Shown piece by piece: positions 24,501 to 35,227 of a stretch of 64,000 nt of DNA (positions are counted from its first letter, which is position 1; every line of letters starts with the position of its first letter). Source of the stretch: Medicago truncatula (lineage: Eukaryota; Streptophyta; Magnoliopsida; Fabales; Fabaceae). The stretch spans positions 36,789,832 through 36,853,831 of the forward strand of contig NC_053046.1 of the NCBI RefSeq assembly GCF_003473485.1, in the 5' to 3' direction. Under the pieces are notes generated by a model, which saw only the letters and a list, made by a program, of their open reading frames with translations, made no database searches and was not told the origin of the DNA. A program made the position numbers and the translations under genes.

Positions 24501-26203
24501 AGAAGAGTCTTTGTAATCAACTTTGGTGAGTCTTGGGAAACCAAAAGCGAAGATCATCAAGAAATCAAAGGCTAGAGTTGATTCTCTTTTGTGGTTAGAT
24601 TCTAGAGTTTGGAAACAATTAGGAAACACCTTGGGTGAGTGAAATCATTGAGTCTCTTGTTCACGGGAAGAGATTGAGAAATGAGTAGAAATTAGGTTTG
24701 TTCTTGGAGAGCTCGTTTAAGTTAATTTCTTGTAACCCTTTTGTATTTCTTTGTAAAGAACTCATTGATAGTGAAACATAATGATCTCTCTCACCTAGAG
24801 TAGGTCATTGTTGGACCGAGCTGGGGACATTTTTTGGTGTTTTTCTATTTTCTCTACTCTCCTTGTCTTGTTTATCTTTGGTTCGATTGTGTGGTTTTAC
24901 TTTACACTTAATTGTTAGATTAGATCTAAATTTATTGTTGTTGTTGTTTATGGTATTTTGTTTATTGGTTGCAACTGATACTTGCATTATGAATCTAAAT
25001 TTCATTAGTCTGAGATTTGGAGTGTCCGAGTTCACAACAGTATATAAATAGTACACTACTGATTATAATTAATATGTTAAATTATTGTGAGAAATTAGAA
25101 ATGAAAATGAATAAAATTAATTTTTCTTTATCTAAACTTTACGATGAAATTAAAAATGTTTCATATTTTCATGTTTATGTATGGAGTAGTGATATTTGAA
25201 CAACTATTTTGGTATAAATTTTGGGACAACCTTGTTGTTCTCTCTTCTTATTGGTCAAAAACAATAGAGAGAGAAAGTAAGAAATAAAATAATAACTTGA
25301 AGTAAGTATGAGAGAGAAAGTTGTATAAAAGTTATACCAAAATAGTTGTGCAAATATCATTTCTTTCATGTATGTAACTTGATCATCTGTGAGCTCGATC
25401 TGCAGCTTGTTTAGATAAGTAGCTGTATTAACACAATTACCTACCTCTGAATGAACGAGCCCATCACACACATGTATATAGAAATGATGCATAATAAATT
25501 CATGCATGATGATCAAATTTCTATCGTTGATTGTTATTTTAATATATACTAAAAAAACCATTACTAGTAAAAAATATTTATATAGAGAGAACACATAAAA
25601 TCTCTTTTTAATTCCATCACTGAAGTTTGTGACGATGAAATTAGAGATGATTGTATTTTTTCCATTACTAATTTAATTTTTGTAGTAGTAATATAAGTAC
25701 TTAAACCTGCAAGAGGGAGGCAGAGAAGGCCATTTGTTGTAGTCCTTCAAAGACAAAGGAAGATAATGAAGATAATAGTAATCACTCCAATCAAGAATAG
25801 CACCTTTCTTAACACCAAGTCTACTACCATACCCTTCATAAGTTTTTGGTGAGTTTGCATATAATTGTTTCACTTCCATAGGCAAGTGAAAAAATTGACG
25901 CCAAGTTTCCTTAGCTAAATCCATCAAATCATGGCTAACACCATGGTTAACAATTTGAAAGAATCCCCACTCTTTACAAGCCTCAGAGATTTGCTTGAAG
26001 GTTGAAGCTTTTTCATGTGGGTTAGTACTATATAAACCTCGAAGGTCAATTATTGGGATATTATTGATTGTTTCTAAAATAGAGTTTATTGATGGACGGT
26101 CACTAAGGGGTTTGATATATCTTTGAGGGATTGAATCTTTGCAACTTTCGGATAAAGATTGAACTCGGATTATTGGCTCAGGCCAATCTTGTGGGCTGAT
26201 CAT
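21590..26203 (-). CDS. JOX: Jasmonate-induced oxygenase-type 2-oxoglutarate/Fe(II) dioxygenase (3 exons)
   Basis: Exons are 26203-25707, 23893-23563 and 21838-21590; phases agree and give 358 residues. The start is the ATG at 26203 (MISPQDWPEP), since the frame further upstream has no ATG. Exon 1 holds the DIOX_N domain (IPIIDLRGLYS, WGFFQIVNHGVS) and LDWSDYYYLHYLPLS, typical of JOX. Exon 2 has the iron ligands H231 and D233 (HSDPGG), exon 3 has H288 (SVEHRVI) and the 2OG arginine R298xS300. The LFIRMRGP segment near the C-terminus matches JOX enzymes, which hydroxylate jasmonic acid to 12-hydroxy-JA and so damp jasmonate signalling. Substrate is inferred from homology. Intron 1 (1.8 kb) carries a solo LTR and a MITE. 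Confidence 0.9.
22530..22578. repeat. Oligo(T) insert between 14-bp direct repeats, in JOX intron 2
   Basis: ATCATGAATAAGTT is exact at 22530-22543 and 22565-22578, enclosing T13 plus GACAAGGT. A sister copy (T run plus GACAAGGTATC) lies about 60 bp to the left, so the scar seems to have been locally duplicated. Confidence 0.65.
24063..25039 (+). mobile_element. Solo LTR (Copia-like) in JOX intron 1
   Basis: The unit begins TGTTG and ends CAACA, and is flanked by the 5-bp duplication GTATA (24058-24062 and 25040-25044). That is the structure left by LTR-LTR recombination. The interior has no coding frame. It has a leader-like segment (TGATAGTGAAACATAATGATC, AGGTCATTGTTGGACCGAGC) as in the R/U5 part of plant Copia LTRs. 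Length is 977 bp. The orientation and the Copia label are inferred. Confidence 0.82.
25184..25364. mobile_element. MITE, 'ATTTGAACAAC' family, copy 2, in JOX intron 1
   Basis: TGATATTTGAACAACTATTTTGG is mirrored by CAAAATAGTTGTGCAAATATCA. The GA-rich centre is as in copy 1. The flanks TTATGTATG and TCATGTATG agree at 8 of 9 positions, consistent with a decayed 9-bp duplication. Confidence 0.7.
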
Positions 26204-27635
26204 TTTTTTGAGCAAGATTATTATAAAGATTAAGTGCTCTTCATCTAATATAAATGTGTGGCACTAAATATGTATACTATATAGTATGAAACAAGTTATT
26301 CAATTTTCTTGTAAGAGTTGGTGTGCGTGTGTGATTAGGGAAAGAGAAAAGGAGTGAGGTGAGTTTGTAGTTGTGGGAGAGATGAGGTGAGAGTGTGGGA
26401 CTTAAATGGACAAAGAAAATGGGTTGGATCATGGTGGGGACCATAATAATAAAACGTGGAATTCATGCATATTCCACAAGCAATAGATGAGACAATTTAG
26501 TGCATTTTGTTTTTAGTTTATTTATTTATTTTTCAAAGGTTATGTCGTGTGTGGTCTGGTCGGAAGATCGGATACTTTAAAATGGATGATATACCGATAT
26601 TTTCTATCGTATCCTGCACCGATATCTGCTTGATACTTTTCGATACATATCAAAAGAGTATTCAAAAATTTAATTTAATTTTTTATAAAAACAATTGTCC
26701 GATACTTTTAAGATACATCAGAGATACGCGGAGGATAGACAATAAAATAGTGATACACTCATGATACATGATGTTTCTATTATTTTTGGGATATATGTAA
26801 TTGAATAGGTAATAGTGTTCTCTTTTTGGGATATATTATGTAATTGACTAACTGTCATTTTCTTTATTATCAATATTGTTTATATTTATATTTCTGTTGT
26901 TGTCCATCGTCTATTTTGTGTTCTTTTGTTTGTCTGAGACGCTCCTATTGTTGATTGTCGTGTGAATGCAATTTTATTGTTGCGTCTTATCGTTGTTCTA
27001 TGTCTGTTTGATCTAGGTTTTGCGCATATTTTATTTTGCTTTTGATTTTTAGTCCATAATTTCTATTTTGAGTTTTAAAATGTAATTTAATTTTTTTTTA
27101 ATTAAAGTAACTCGGCTATATCGTATCTTAAATTTTAAAATTTTTCCGTATAGATGTATCAGTGTCGTATTGTATCCATATCGCATCAAGTACATCTGAA
27201 CTTCGTTTAAAAGCTATCAGAAGTCGCTCATTATCAAATCTTATGCATCGGAGATCAGTCCCCTCTCATCAACCTCCAACGTTACACTCTTCAATTATGA
27301 CGTAGATTTAAATTTAAATTTACCCTAACTATGTGATCTTGTATAAATTAACAGCTCTACTTCGGACAATATGTTTAAGAAATTGAAACTACTTAACAAT
27401 TGGATCATATACTAGTTTAATATATATGAGATAAAATGATTATATATATGTCTATATCCTTAGAAAAATGATTATATATGTAAACCATATTTTATGACTA
27501 ATTCTGTTTATTTTATTATTTTTGGAAACGTAATATGTCTAAAACAACATTTGCTTTTTCGTGCGGTAATAGTTTGTCCTTTTGTACATTTGCTTTAGAA
27601 GTTGATAATAATGCTGATAATGATATCATGTTTTT
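26204..27635. other. Intergenic: JOX promoter side, then repetitive AT-rich DNA
   Basis: The first few hundred bases should hold the JOX promoter and 5' UTR. From about 26560 to 27190 there are repeated GATAC/GTATC words that suggest an old degenerate repeat. No element ends could be defined. Confidence 0.45.
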
Positions 27636-27775
27636 TTAGATAAACGAGATGGTAAAGTCATCATAAACTCATACACACAGAGTGGAGGTACTGGAATTCG
27701 AACTCCGATCATGACGTCCGGTCTAATAATTTCGACGTTTTTTGCTAGTTGAGTTAGGACTTATGAGACATAATG
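27636..27775 (-). mobile_element. tRNA-derived SINE-like copy with A tail
   Basis: On the minus strand the order is box A-like CCTAACTCAACTAGCAAA, box B-like GGAGTTCGAATTCC, the body TGTGTGTATGAGTTTATGATG, then AAAAAAA. The layout resembles known legume SINEs. Confidence 0.6.
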
Positions 27776-28838
27776 ATGTTTATGCTAATGTGTAGACGAA
27801 TGGCTCAGTTTCTTCATATATACATTATTTTGTCTATCTTTCAAAAGAGTTTTTGGATGCATTTGATTTACTATAAAATGCAAGTATTACAAAAAAAAAT
27901 AAAAAAACAACATTATATAAGAGAATAATATATGACAAACTTTTAAAATTTTAAATAATATTTTACCATAGAAACACAAATCTTTTAATTTTTATCAAAT
28001 CATAAAAATCGTGAATTTCACGTTGTCAAAAATTTTTCTTACGAAACATGATGTCAACCATATCTAGTGACCATCTTTCAAAAATAAAAACATATCTAGC
28101 GACCATCAAATAAAGATTGAACAATTATACTTTTAAACTTGTTTTGAATTTATAAAAATTAAAATCCATATATTTTGTAAATAGTCCTACATAAACTAAA
28201 CAACGTGAATGGAGTAGATATATATATCCTGAAACCTCAATCATATGCCGACAAAGTTGTTCGGTGTATATTCCGGCGCCATGTACATCATTATCTTACA
28301 TTATTTTTCATGCTTATCTAATTCTACACCAAAAAATTAAATGCAATAATCACAACCATCAAATGCTGTAGCATTGCATGAAAATGTTCGAGATTGCGAT
28401 TTGAATTGAATTGTCCCACAACCTTGCTTTCATGTGTTATTTTGAAAATAATATATGCTACTAGAGAGTGGTCCAACACCAGTAACTGGCCAACATGGTG
28501 TATCAATCAAGACACGTGGATAGTCTATTTAATTCGATATAAATGTTTTATTTTAGCACGAGATGTATAAAGAATAGAAACAATAATGTTATTATACTAA
28601 AAGCCTCTCAAGAAAAATACAAACTGAAATTCAAAATTTTGAGCACCCAGACCACTATTTTAATCATATACACTGTAGTTGATTTATCCATCCACCAATG
28701 ATTTAGATCATATCCAAAACACACAGACTTTGCTTTTAACTAACTTCAATAATGAATTTTGATCATGTCACAATATTCATCACAATTGTCATTTGCTTTG
28801 AACAAAAAAAGGTTATGATTTTGTTCTTTGCCAAATCA
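27776..28838. other. Intergenic; one ultra-short A-rich insert, no gene
   Basis: CATATCTAG(T/C)GACCATC occurs at 28059-28075 and 28091-28107 around TTTCAAAAATAAAAA. The remainder is AT-rich without coding similarity. Confidence 0.55.
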
Positions 28839-28997
28839 CACTATTAGAAAAAGCAAAATTAGCGAGGGAAATTAGTGACGGAAAAAATAAATTCCTCACA
28901 AATTCCTTGGTCGCAAAATTTAGTGACGGAATTAGAGAAGGATTTCATGTTTTCCCTCACTAAATATCCCTCATTAATTTTTGTTTTTTTAGTAGTG
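28839..28997. mobile_element. Non-autonomous CACTA (En/Spm) element, 159 bp
   Basis: It begins CACTATTAGAAAAA, ends TTTTTTTAGTAGTG, and is flanked by the 3-bp duplication TCA on both sides (28836-28838 and 28998-29000). Subterminal repeats of TTAGTGACGGAA/TCCCTCACTAA type fill the arms. This matches the CACTA superfamily. It has no coding capacity. Confidence 0.8.
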
Positions 28998-29904
28998 TCA
29001 TCCAAGCCAATTACTAAACTATTTGAAAATAAATAACGATCAAAGAACTGATACACCTTTATTAGCCTCTACAAAATGGATGTACAATATCTACAAAATT
29101 TTACTAGATATACATGCAATATAATATATGTTTATAAAGTGAGAAAAAAATGAACATATATGTTTTATAAAATTTTATTGACCTATTAGCCTTTTAAGAA
29201 TTACATGTTTATTAGTCCTTATATAAATAAGTCAAATGTTTTATTTAAATTTTCTACTACAAATTGGACTTTTAGATATGCTAATATCATAGACCGACCT
29301 TTTAAAAAGAACAGACTAAAAATAAAAATTTTGACAGACTAAATAAGTCAGACTTAAGCTTTAGTTTTTACAAGTAGGTTTGACCTATTTAAGCAAAGTC
29401 GGACTCGGTTCGATCTATTTCCATACGTAAGTGTGACCAACAAAAATAAAATATTGAAATGGGAATTAAGAAGGATGTATATAAGAGAGTTAATGAAATG
29501 ATGATGAGTATAGCCTTGTGAATTCAGTTTTTCTTCCCCCCTCGATATTTATCATTGTATTCAATATCTATGAACTAAACAATCAACTGAATAATAAAAA
29601 AAATTTAAAAATAATATTAGGTGATATGACAAATATTTCTCTTTTAAATTTTATCATTTATGTATTTGCGTCTAAATACTTTTGATTTGAAATTGTATTG
29701 TATATGAATAAGTATTTCTAGTAAAACTATTAACCCTAGATACCGGAACTTATGTGTCTTACTTTTATCATCATCAACAAGAAAAAGAAACATTAATTTA
29801 GCACTTGCAAGTTTAAAAAGAAAAACAAAAGCTATAAACCTACACTCTTGAACAAGTTGATTTGGATGAAAATCAATACCCTCTTACACATATTTATTTC
29901 TTCT
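28998..29904. other. Intergenic, 3' flank of the transporter pseudogene
   Basis: AT-rich DNA with no recognised feature. Confidence 0.5.
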
Positions 29905-31665
29905 TCACTCTTGTTGATTCATGGCATCATATATAGCTAATTCTTTCTTCTCTTGTTGATCCATTGTATCACAAAGAACAATCCCTTTAGTCTCAGGCAA
30001 ATAGAAGAAAATTAAATTGGATAACATTATAACAACTCCAAACATACCATAAGAAAATATATTATTTTTCCTCCCTGCAGATATCAAAAAGGGACAAAAT
30101 ATGCAACCAAAAACTGTTGCTTGTCTCACCAACGACGTTGTTGTGTTTCTCACACATGTTGGAAACAACTCTATAATGTATATGAGAAACACGTTATAAG
30201 CCGTACTAGCACCAAAAAATGCAATCATAGCTAACACCACTTTGATTGCTGGTACATTATTTTCAACGACAACACACATCACACAACAAATTCCACTTAA
30301 GATTGAGAAAACAAGAATTGAAAGTTTTCTTCTATAGTTTTCCAAGAAGTATATTGCTACGCAAGAAGGTATTTCCATTGAAGCACTAAAAACTACAGCC
30401 AAATAAATGTTGAACCCTAAATTTCCAACAGCTAGTGGCATACCATAATAAACCATTCCAATTCCAATACTAAGAATCATAACAGCTATCATTCTTATAA
30501 GAGCCCATTTTTTATGAAACAATTTTCCTATTGAAGAGTAATGTTTAAAAATTGAAATTTTTTCTTTTGCGGGCGGTTTTGGTAAACTTGAAGCTAGGTT
30601 AATGTTATCATCATCAACACTTTCTTCTGATGAAACTTTATTGAGCATTTTCAGAATTTCTTTCTCTCGACCTTGCATAACAAGCCACCTTGGCGACTCG
30701 GTAACGAAGAAATAAGCAATGAAGGAGTAGAATATAGCAGGGATTGATGACCAAAGGTAAAGAGATTTCCATGAAGAGTTTCGGTTAATATAAGCGAAAC
30801 CGGGTAAAGACATGTACCCCATTGTGAAAGTAAAATACTCAACAATTCCAACTCGGAATCGCCATTTGGCGCTAACTTTCTCGGTAAGCAAAACAAGAAC
30901 ACATGTACCGATCGAGGATCGCCAGAAACCAATCAAGAATTTCAAGGCAGAGTAAATCCAAACATTGGTGGATAAGATTATAAGCATGGAAGTTATTGAC
31001 ATTGAGACACAAGAAAATATTAGGACTTTTTTCCGACCGAAAGACGAGTCAGCTAATGCTGCAAGAAAGGAAGAACCAAGAAGACAGCCTGTGAAGAAAG
31101 AAGATTGTGGTAAACCTATGACGAATGTGCTAGCACATTCAAGATTCCAATAAGAAATGATTGTGTTTGAAGAGTGTGTGTCCCAAGACCAAGAGGATCT
31201 TGGGAGTTTGCAAATATCAGAGGATGAAGAACATGATGAATTTGTGTTTGTGTTTGTGCAGTGCCATTTTGGGTAATTATCAGTGTAAATGCTTATGAAT
31301 GATTGGGACACCACTTGTGTACCATTGGGATACCAATGTTATATAACATTGGTCAATGAAAGTGTGCCACATAGGAAGGTCTAAAGAGGAAAGAGAAAAG
31401 ATATGCATGTGAAGTGTTATATGGCACATCTTCATTGGTCAATGTTATATAACATTGGTATCCCAATGGTACACAAGTGGTGTCCGAATGATTGTTGTGC
31501 ATCAAAGAACATTGCTATTGCTACAAGAACAGCTTGTAAGAAATCCATCCACCCAAAATTTGATAAACTTTTTTCTATGATTACATCCCATGATAACCTT
31601 GGTTTATTTTCTTGCTCAATATTGGAACGAGATTCAGGTACATCAATTTGCACCGGACCTTCCAT
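29905..31665 (-). pseudogene. Organic cation/carnitine transporter (OCT, MFS) broken by a MITE
   Basis: Single-exon gene read from the ATG at 31665 to TGA at 29905. The N-terminal part (LSWDVIIEKSLSNFGWMDFL) runs to MFFDAQQSF and then enters an inserted element that supplies a stop (31432). The rest, starting ISIYTDNYPKWHC, continues in the same frame to the end. It has the large extracellular loop with clustered cysteines, MFS motif DSSFGRKK, ESPRWL and a terminal LPETKG, with about 12 hydrophobic segments. Without the insert and one copy of its target repeat the frame would be about 523 residues, the usual OCT length. No internal ATG restores the first membrane segment. Such transporters move carnitine or organic cations across plasma or vacuolar membranes; the substrate here is unknown. 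Apart from the insertion I see no other lesion. Confidence 0.88.
31306..31485. mobile_element. 180-bp Mutator-like MITE in the OCT coding exon, 9-bp TSD
   Basis: GGACACCACTTGTGTACC at the left is the exact inverse of GGTACACAAGTGGTGTCC at the right. The TIRs extend over about 60 bp and include ATGTTATATAACATTGG. GAATGATTG flanks both sides (31297-31305 and 31486-31494). The 9-bp duplication points to a Mutator-type transposase acting in trans. Confidence 0.93.
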
Positions 31666-33388
31666 TGCTATTACTAAAAGCCAATAAAATTATTCTTATA
31701 GAAAGATCAATAAAATTATTAATAAGAAAATCCAAACGACTACACAGTACAGATTTTTATAACATTACGTTACTACTAAAATGTATTGAAAAGAGGCAAT
31801 GAAATCCCTTAAAAAAAGGCAACAAGATGACTATAGAGTACAGCTAAAAAGAAAGACATTTTTGTAGTAAAATAAAATACATGAAATAAAGGCAGACAAC
31901 TAAATGAAGAAAGTAAAAAAAAAACCTACTTCTCTTAACACTGTTCAACGAGAGTTAAGATCATCTCCATTTATGATATTTTTCATTTGTGAGTATCTCT
32001 CTTTCTAAATGACATTCTCCATTTATTTTTATAAATGGAGAGGATCCTTAATCGTTCAGCCGCACTCCCTTCACCCCCTCTCATTATCATCCCAAGACTT
32101 TCTTCTCTCTAACCTAGATCTGTACTATGCAACCCTTCCATCCGTTTAGCCGACTCTTATATTTTCACTCTCTTTTCTCTACCCCAGATCTACATCTCAT
32201 TTCTAATTTTCTTGATTGTATTTCTTTTTTTTTATTAAAAAAAAAATGAACAATCATGTATTGAACCGGTCCGGTTCACCAAACACCGCCCGGGTTACTG
32301 GTTTTTATCAATTTTGACCGAGTCACACCAGTTCTCTTGCATGCCCGATCTAGTGAGCAGCTCGGCCCAGTCATACCACCGGTTTTCAGTCGAACCGATC
32401 CAACCAGCTGGTCTGATCAGGTATTTGTCGTACTACCCATACAACTTTGTTTTCCACCATGACACAATTTCTGATTTTTATTCATTTATTTCAATTAAAA
32501 TTTCATTAAACAATGGAAGTGTGCCACATTTATGTCGTGTGGTTCGTGGTGCATATAGTATTGCTCTTATTAAAATAGCAAGCAACATCAAATAAAGAAA
32601 TTGAATTTTTGGAGCGCTATTTTTCTATTATACGCTCATTTTAATTCATCAATAAATTTCAATTTTTATTGCACACATTTTTTTCTTTTGAATAATTTAA
32701 TGTGCTATTTTCTCTCATAACAAACAATTGTTGGTTACTCTTCCTCTCTACATAGAATTCCTATTTTTTCGGACATACATTACCTCTCTCCAATACCAAA
32801 CAATTGTTCATAGTAATAATTAGTTAAAATTTTGTTTAAAAAATAAACATGTCATAGTTTTTTTTTAACTAATAACAAAAAATATAAACAAAGCTTGTGT
32901 TGATGGAGATTTAAATTTTCCTTGAAGATATGAAATTCTCTCAAACAAAATTGCAAATAAAATAAAATAAACAAACTTATCATTTCATATTAAATTTACA
33001 CATAAAAAAAAAAAAAAAAAAAAACAAACTTTGCTTTTTAAAAAACAAGAATTTTTCAAATGTATAGTATTAACTATTTTTATTGTAAATAAGTAAAACT
33101 GATATGCCACGCTCATCATGATGATGAGTGCTGTATGGCTATCAAGACATATGGCTGACATAATTTTTATGAATCAATAGGGTTGGCTCGTTCAGTTGAC
33201 CCTCATGTAAATATTTGCATATTTATAATTTTTTGTCTTTAATGTTATAATGTTTATTAAAACAAAGTAAAACTGAGAAAAGGGTATATAATTGACAAAT
33301 TATACCCTTAAACTATCAAACAACAGTTAAATAGAAACATAAAATATGTATTCAAACGACCCTTAAAAAGAAGTGGAAGGAATGCTCA
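31666..33388. other. Intergenic; CCGGT-rich repeat at 32265-32420
   Basis: The transporter promoter should lie at the left end. Around 32265-32420 there is a GC-richer patch rich in CCGGT/ACCGG words (GAACCGGTCCGGTTCACC, CACCGGTTTTCAGTCGAACC), which looks like a repeat fragment. The part from about 32600 on resembles 36500-37060 downstream of the second F-box copy, and so belongs to the same tandem duplication. An A22 run lies near 33003. Confidence 0.5.
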
Positions 33389-34475
33389 CTAATCCCATTG
33401 AAAATGTGGTGAAACCCAAAAAGGAGGATCATATGAAATATGATGTTCTTTTACCTTATATGTCTCCATATCAAATTGGCAAGGAGTTGCACAATTGAGC
33501 TTGTACGCATAAGTATCATTAGTGAAATAATTGTCTCCATAATAAATAGAATCTTTCTTTAGACAACCAGAAAAGTACGAAGCTGATGCACAAGTTGAAT
33601 CATGTATTCTCTCCCACAAACAAAACATTATCTCCAAGACTCTCAAGTTTTACCATTTGCTTAACTTTTCCACTTTGAGCATCAAATTCCAACTTGCACA
33701 CTTGAAAACATATGGTATAATAATTGTTGTACTCAAAACTCAAATCCCTTTTCACCAGCCACAAGTCTCCCTCTAATGACTTCACAAGATAACCTTTAAA
33801 GGTTCCATGAAAAACAACGTTGTTGGTTGGAATTATCGTCACGCCATAAGGGTCGTCTAAATCAAGATTGAAGGACACTATACCGCGACAGTGACTTACA
33901 CCATATACTAAATCTTTGTAGAACATAACATCCATAAAGAATAAACAGTTTCTTATATAATAAGTCCAACATGTTTGGCCTGCTTTTATAAAAGCAAGAC
34001 TAGAAGATTTGTGGATTGCTAGAACCACGTAATCATTTGGTCTTATTATAGGGTCAGCAGAAAGAGTAACCTTTTTCACAACATAGCAAGAACTTTTATA
34101 AGCATTATTGAGGGGTGGAAGACTAATATGAGCAACATTCTTAAAAGGATTCAATATAGTTACGACATGATTTCTATCTTCTAATGCAAGCCATCCATGA
34201 CTATTTCCGCAACAAGTAATTTTGTAGTTAATAATTGGAAATTTAAATGCATACATTCTCTTGGCTGGAATGCTATACAAACATATGTTTGTTCTTGGGA
34301 TCATTAGCATGGGTAGTACATGAGTTCTGAACTGCTGATTTTGATGGTTAAACTTTGCAATTGATCGCCAGTTCTTGCACACGGCACCGAACCAAACATG
34401 ATCTATTCGTTCTTCTAACTTGTCAAGAATTAAACCTAGTGCAAGTGCTTCTAAATTTTCCCAATCTGGTTCCAT
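33389..34475 (-). pseudogene. F-box/DUF295 gene copy 1, C-terminal frameshift
   Basis: From ATG 34475 the frame gives an F-box-like N-terminus (ALALGLILDKLEERIDHVWF, AVCKNWRSIA) and the beta-propeller-like DUF295 domain (NSHGWLALEDRNHVVTILNP, LVKSLEGDLWLVKRD). It ends after DNVLFVGENT at 33600. The next frame continues the family sequence at once (DSTCASASYFSGCLKKDSIYY...) to a stop at 33389, ending PPFWVSPHFQWD. The paralogue at 37 kb reads through this point in one frame, so a one-base-type indel near 33600-33612 is the likely lesion. Such proteins are substrate receptors of SCF ubiquitin ligases. The 291-residue product lacks only the last 80 or so residues and could still be made. A sequencing error is the alternative. 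Confidence 0.8.
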
Positions 34476-34551
34476 TCTGTTGAATATAAGAAGAACTAAA
34501 GATAAGATAAATCTATGATGATAAGATTTTGGTTTTTTCTAAATTACCTTT

Positions 34552-34692
34552 GAAGAATGGTGGGTAATTTACCCACCAACCAATGAAAATGAGCAATTTG
34601 TTGGTGGGATCAAGATAGTTCATGGATACCACTTAAAAATGTGCTTATGTGGCTAATGTGTATTGGTTGGGGTAAATTACCCACCATTCTTC
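34552..34692. mobile_element. MITE, 141 bp, in the F-box copy 1 promoter
   Basis: GAAGAATGGTGGGTAATTTA is mirrored by TAAATTACCCACCATTCTTC, about 75 bp upstream of the F-box ATG. No clear target duplication. It is non-coding. Confidence 0.7.
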
Positions 34693-34852
34693 CATGGGTA
34701 CTCTAGTTGTCACCTAAGATTTTGTGTTATGGCTTATTCAACCCTAGAAACCCTACTTATATTAGTGGACAAATGTCTCCCACTTATAAATATATTTTTA
34801 GGTTATATCAATATCACATTCAATGTGCAACTATTAACAATAATAATAATAA

Positions 34853-35227
34853 GGGTCATGTTAACCAATAACCGGTGTCCCAGGGCACTAGTTAAGCAAC
34901 TAAAAATGAAAAAAATGAAAGAAAAAAAAAAGACAAAATTAACATTAAAAATAACACTTTTTTCAAATTTCAAAAACCAAAATATACAATTTCCAACTAT
35001 ACATTTCCTTTTATAATTCCTTAACTACTGCTTCCCTAATAATAATAATTAGGAGAATGTTAATGAGTGCCTTTGATACATGGGTTAAGGTGTTAAAATT
35101 AGTAAATTTGCATAAAAAAGTAGTGCGATTATTGGTAAGACAAAAGTAAAAACTTATATTTTCAAAACAAAATTTCTATTAATGGATTCCTTAACCATTG
35201 TCCTTAGGGCACTAGTTAGCAAGACCC
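34853..35227. mobile_element. MITE with GGGTC(A/T)TG termini and probable 9-bp TSD
   Basis: GGGTCATGTTAACCAATAAC on the left and CACTAGTTAGCAAGACCC on the right are inverted. Flanks TAATAATAA and TAATATTAA agree at 8 of 9. GGGCACTAGTTA occurs in both arms. A relative is present at 61722. Confidence 0.65.

Noticed and set aside
24863-25056. 60-80 codon frames on both strands
   Set aside because: They lie wholly within the solo LTR and lack domains.
34663-35016. 117-codon plus-strand frame
   Set aside because: It spans a MITE end and low-complexity Lys-rich sequence; no family resemblance.
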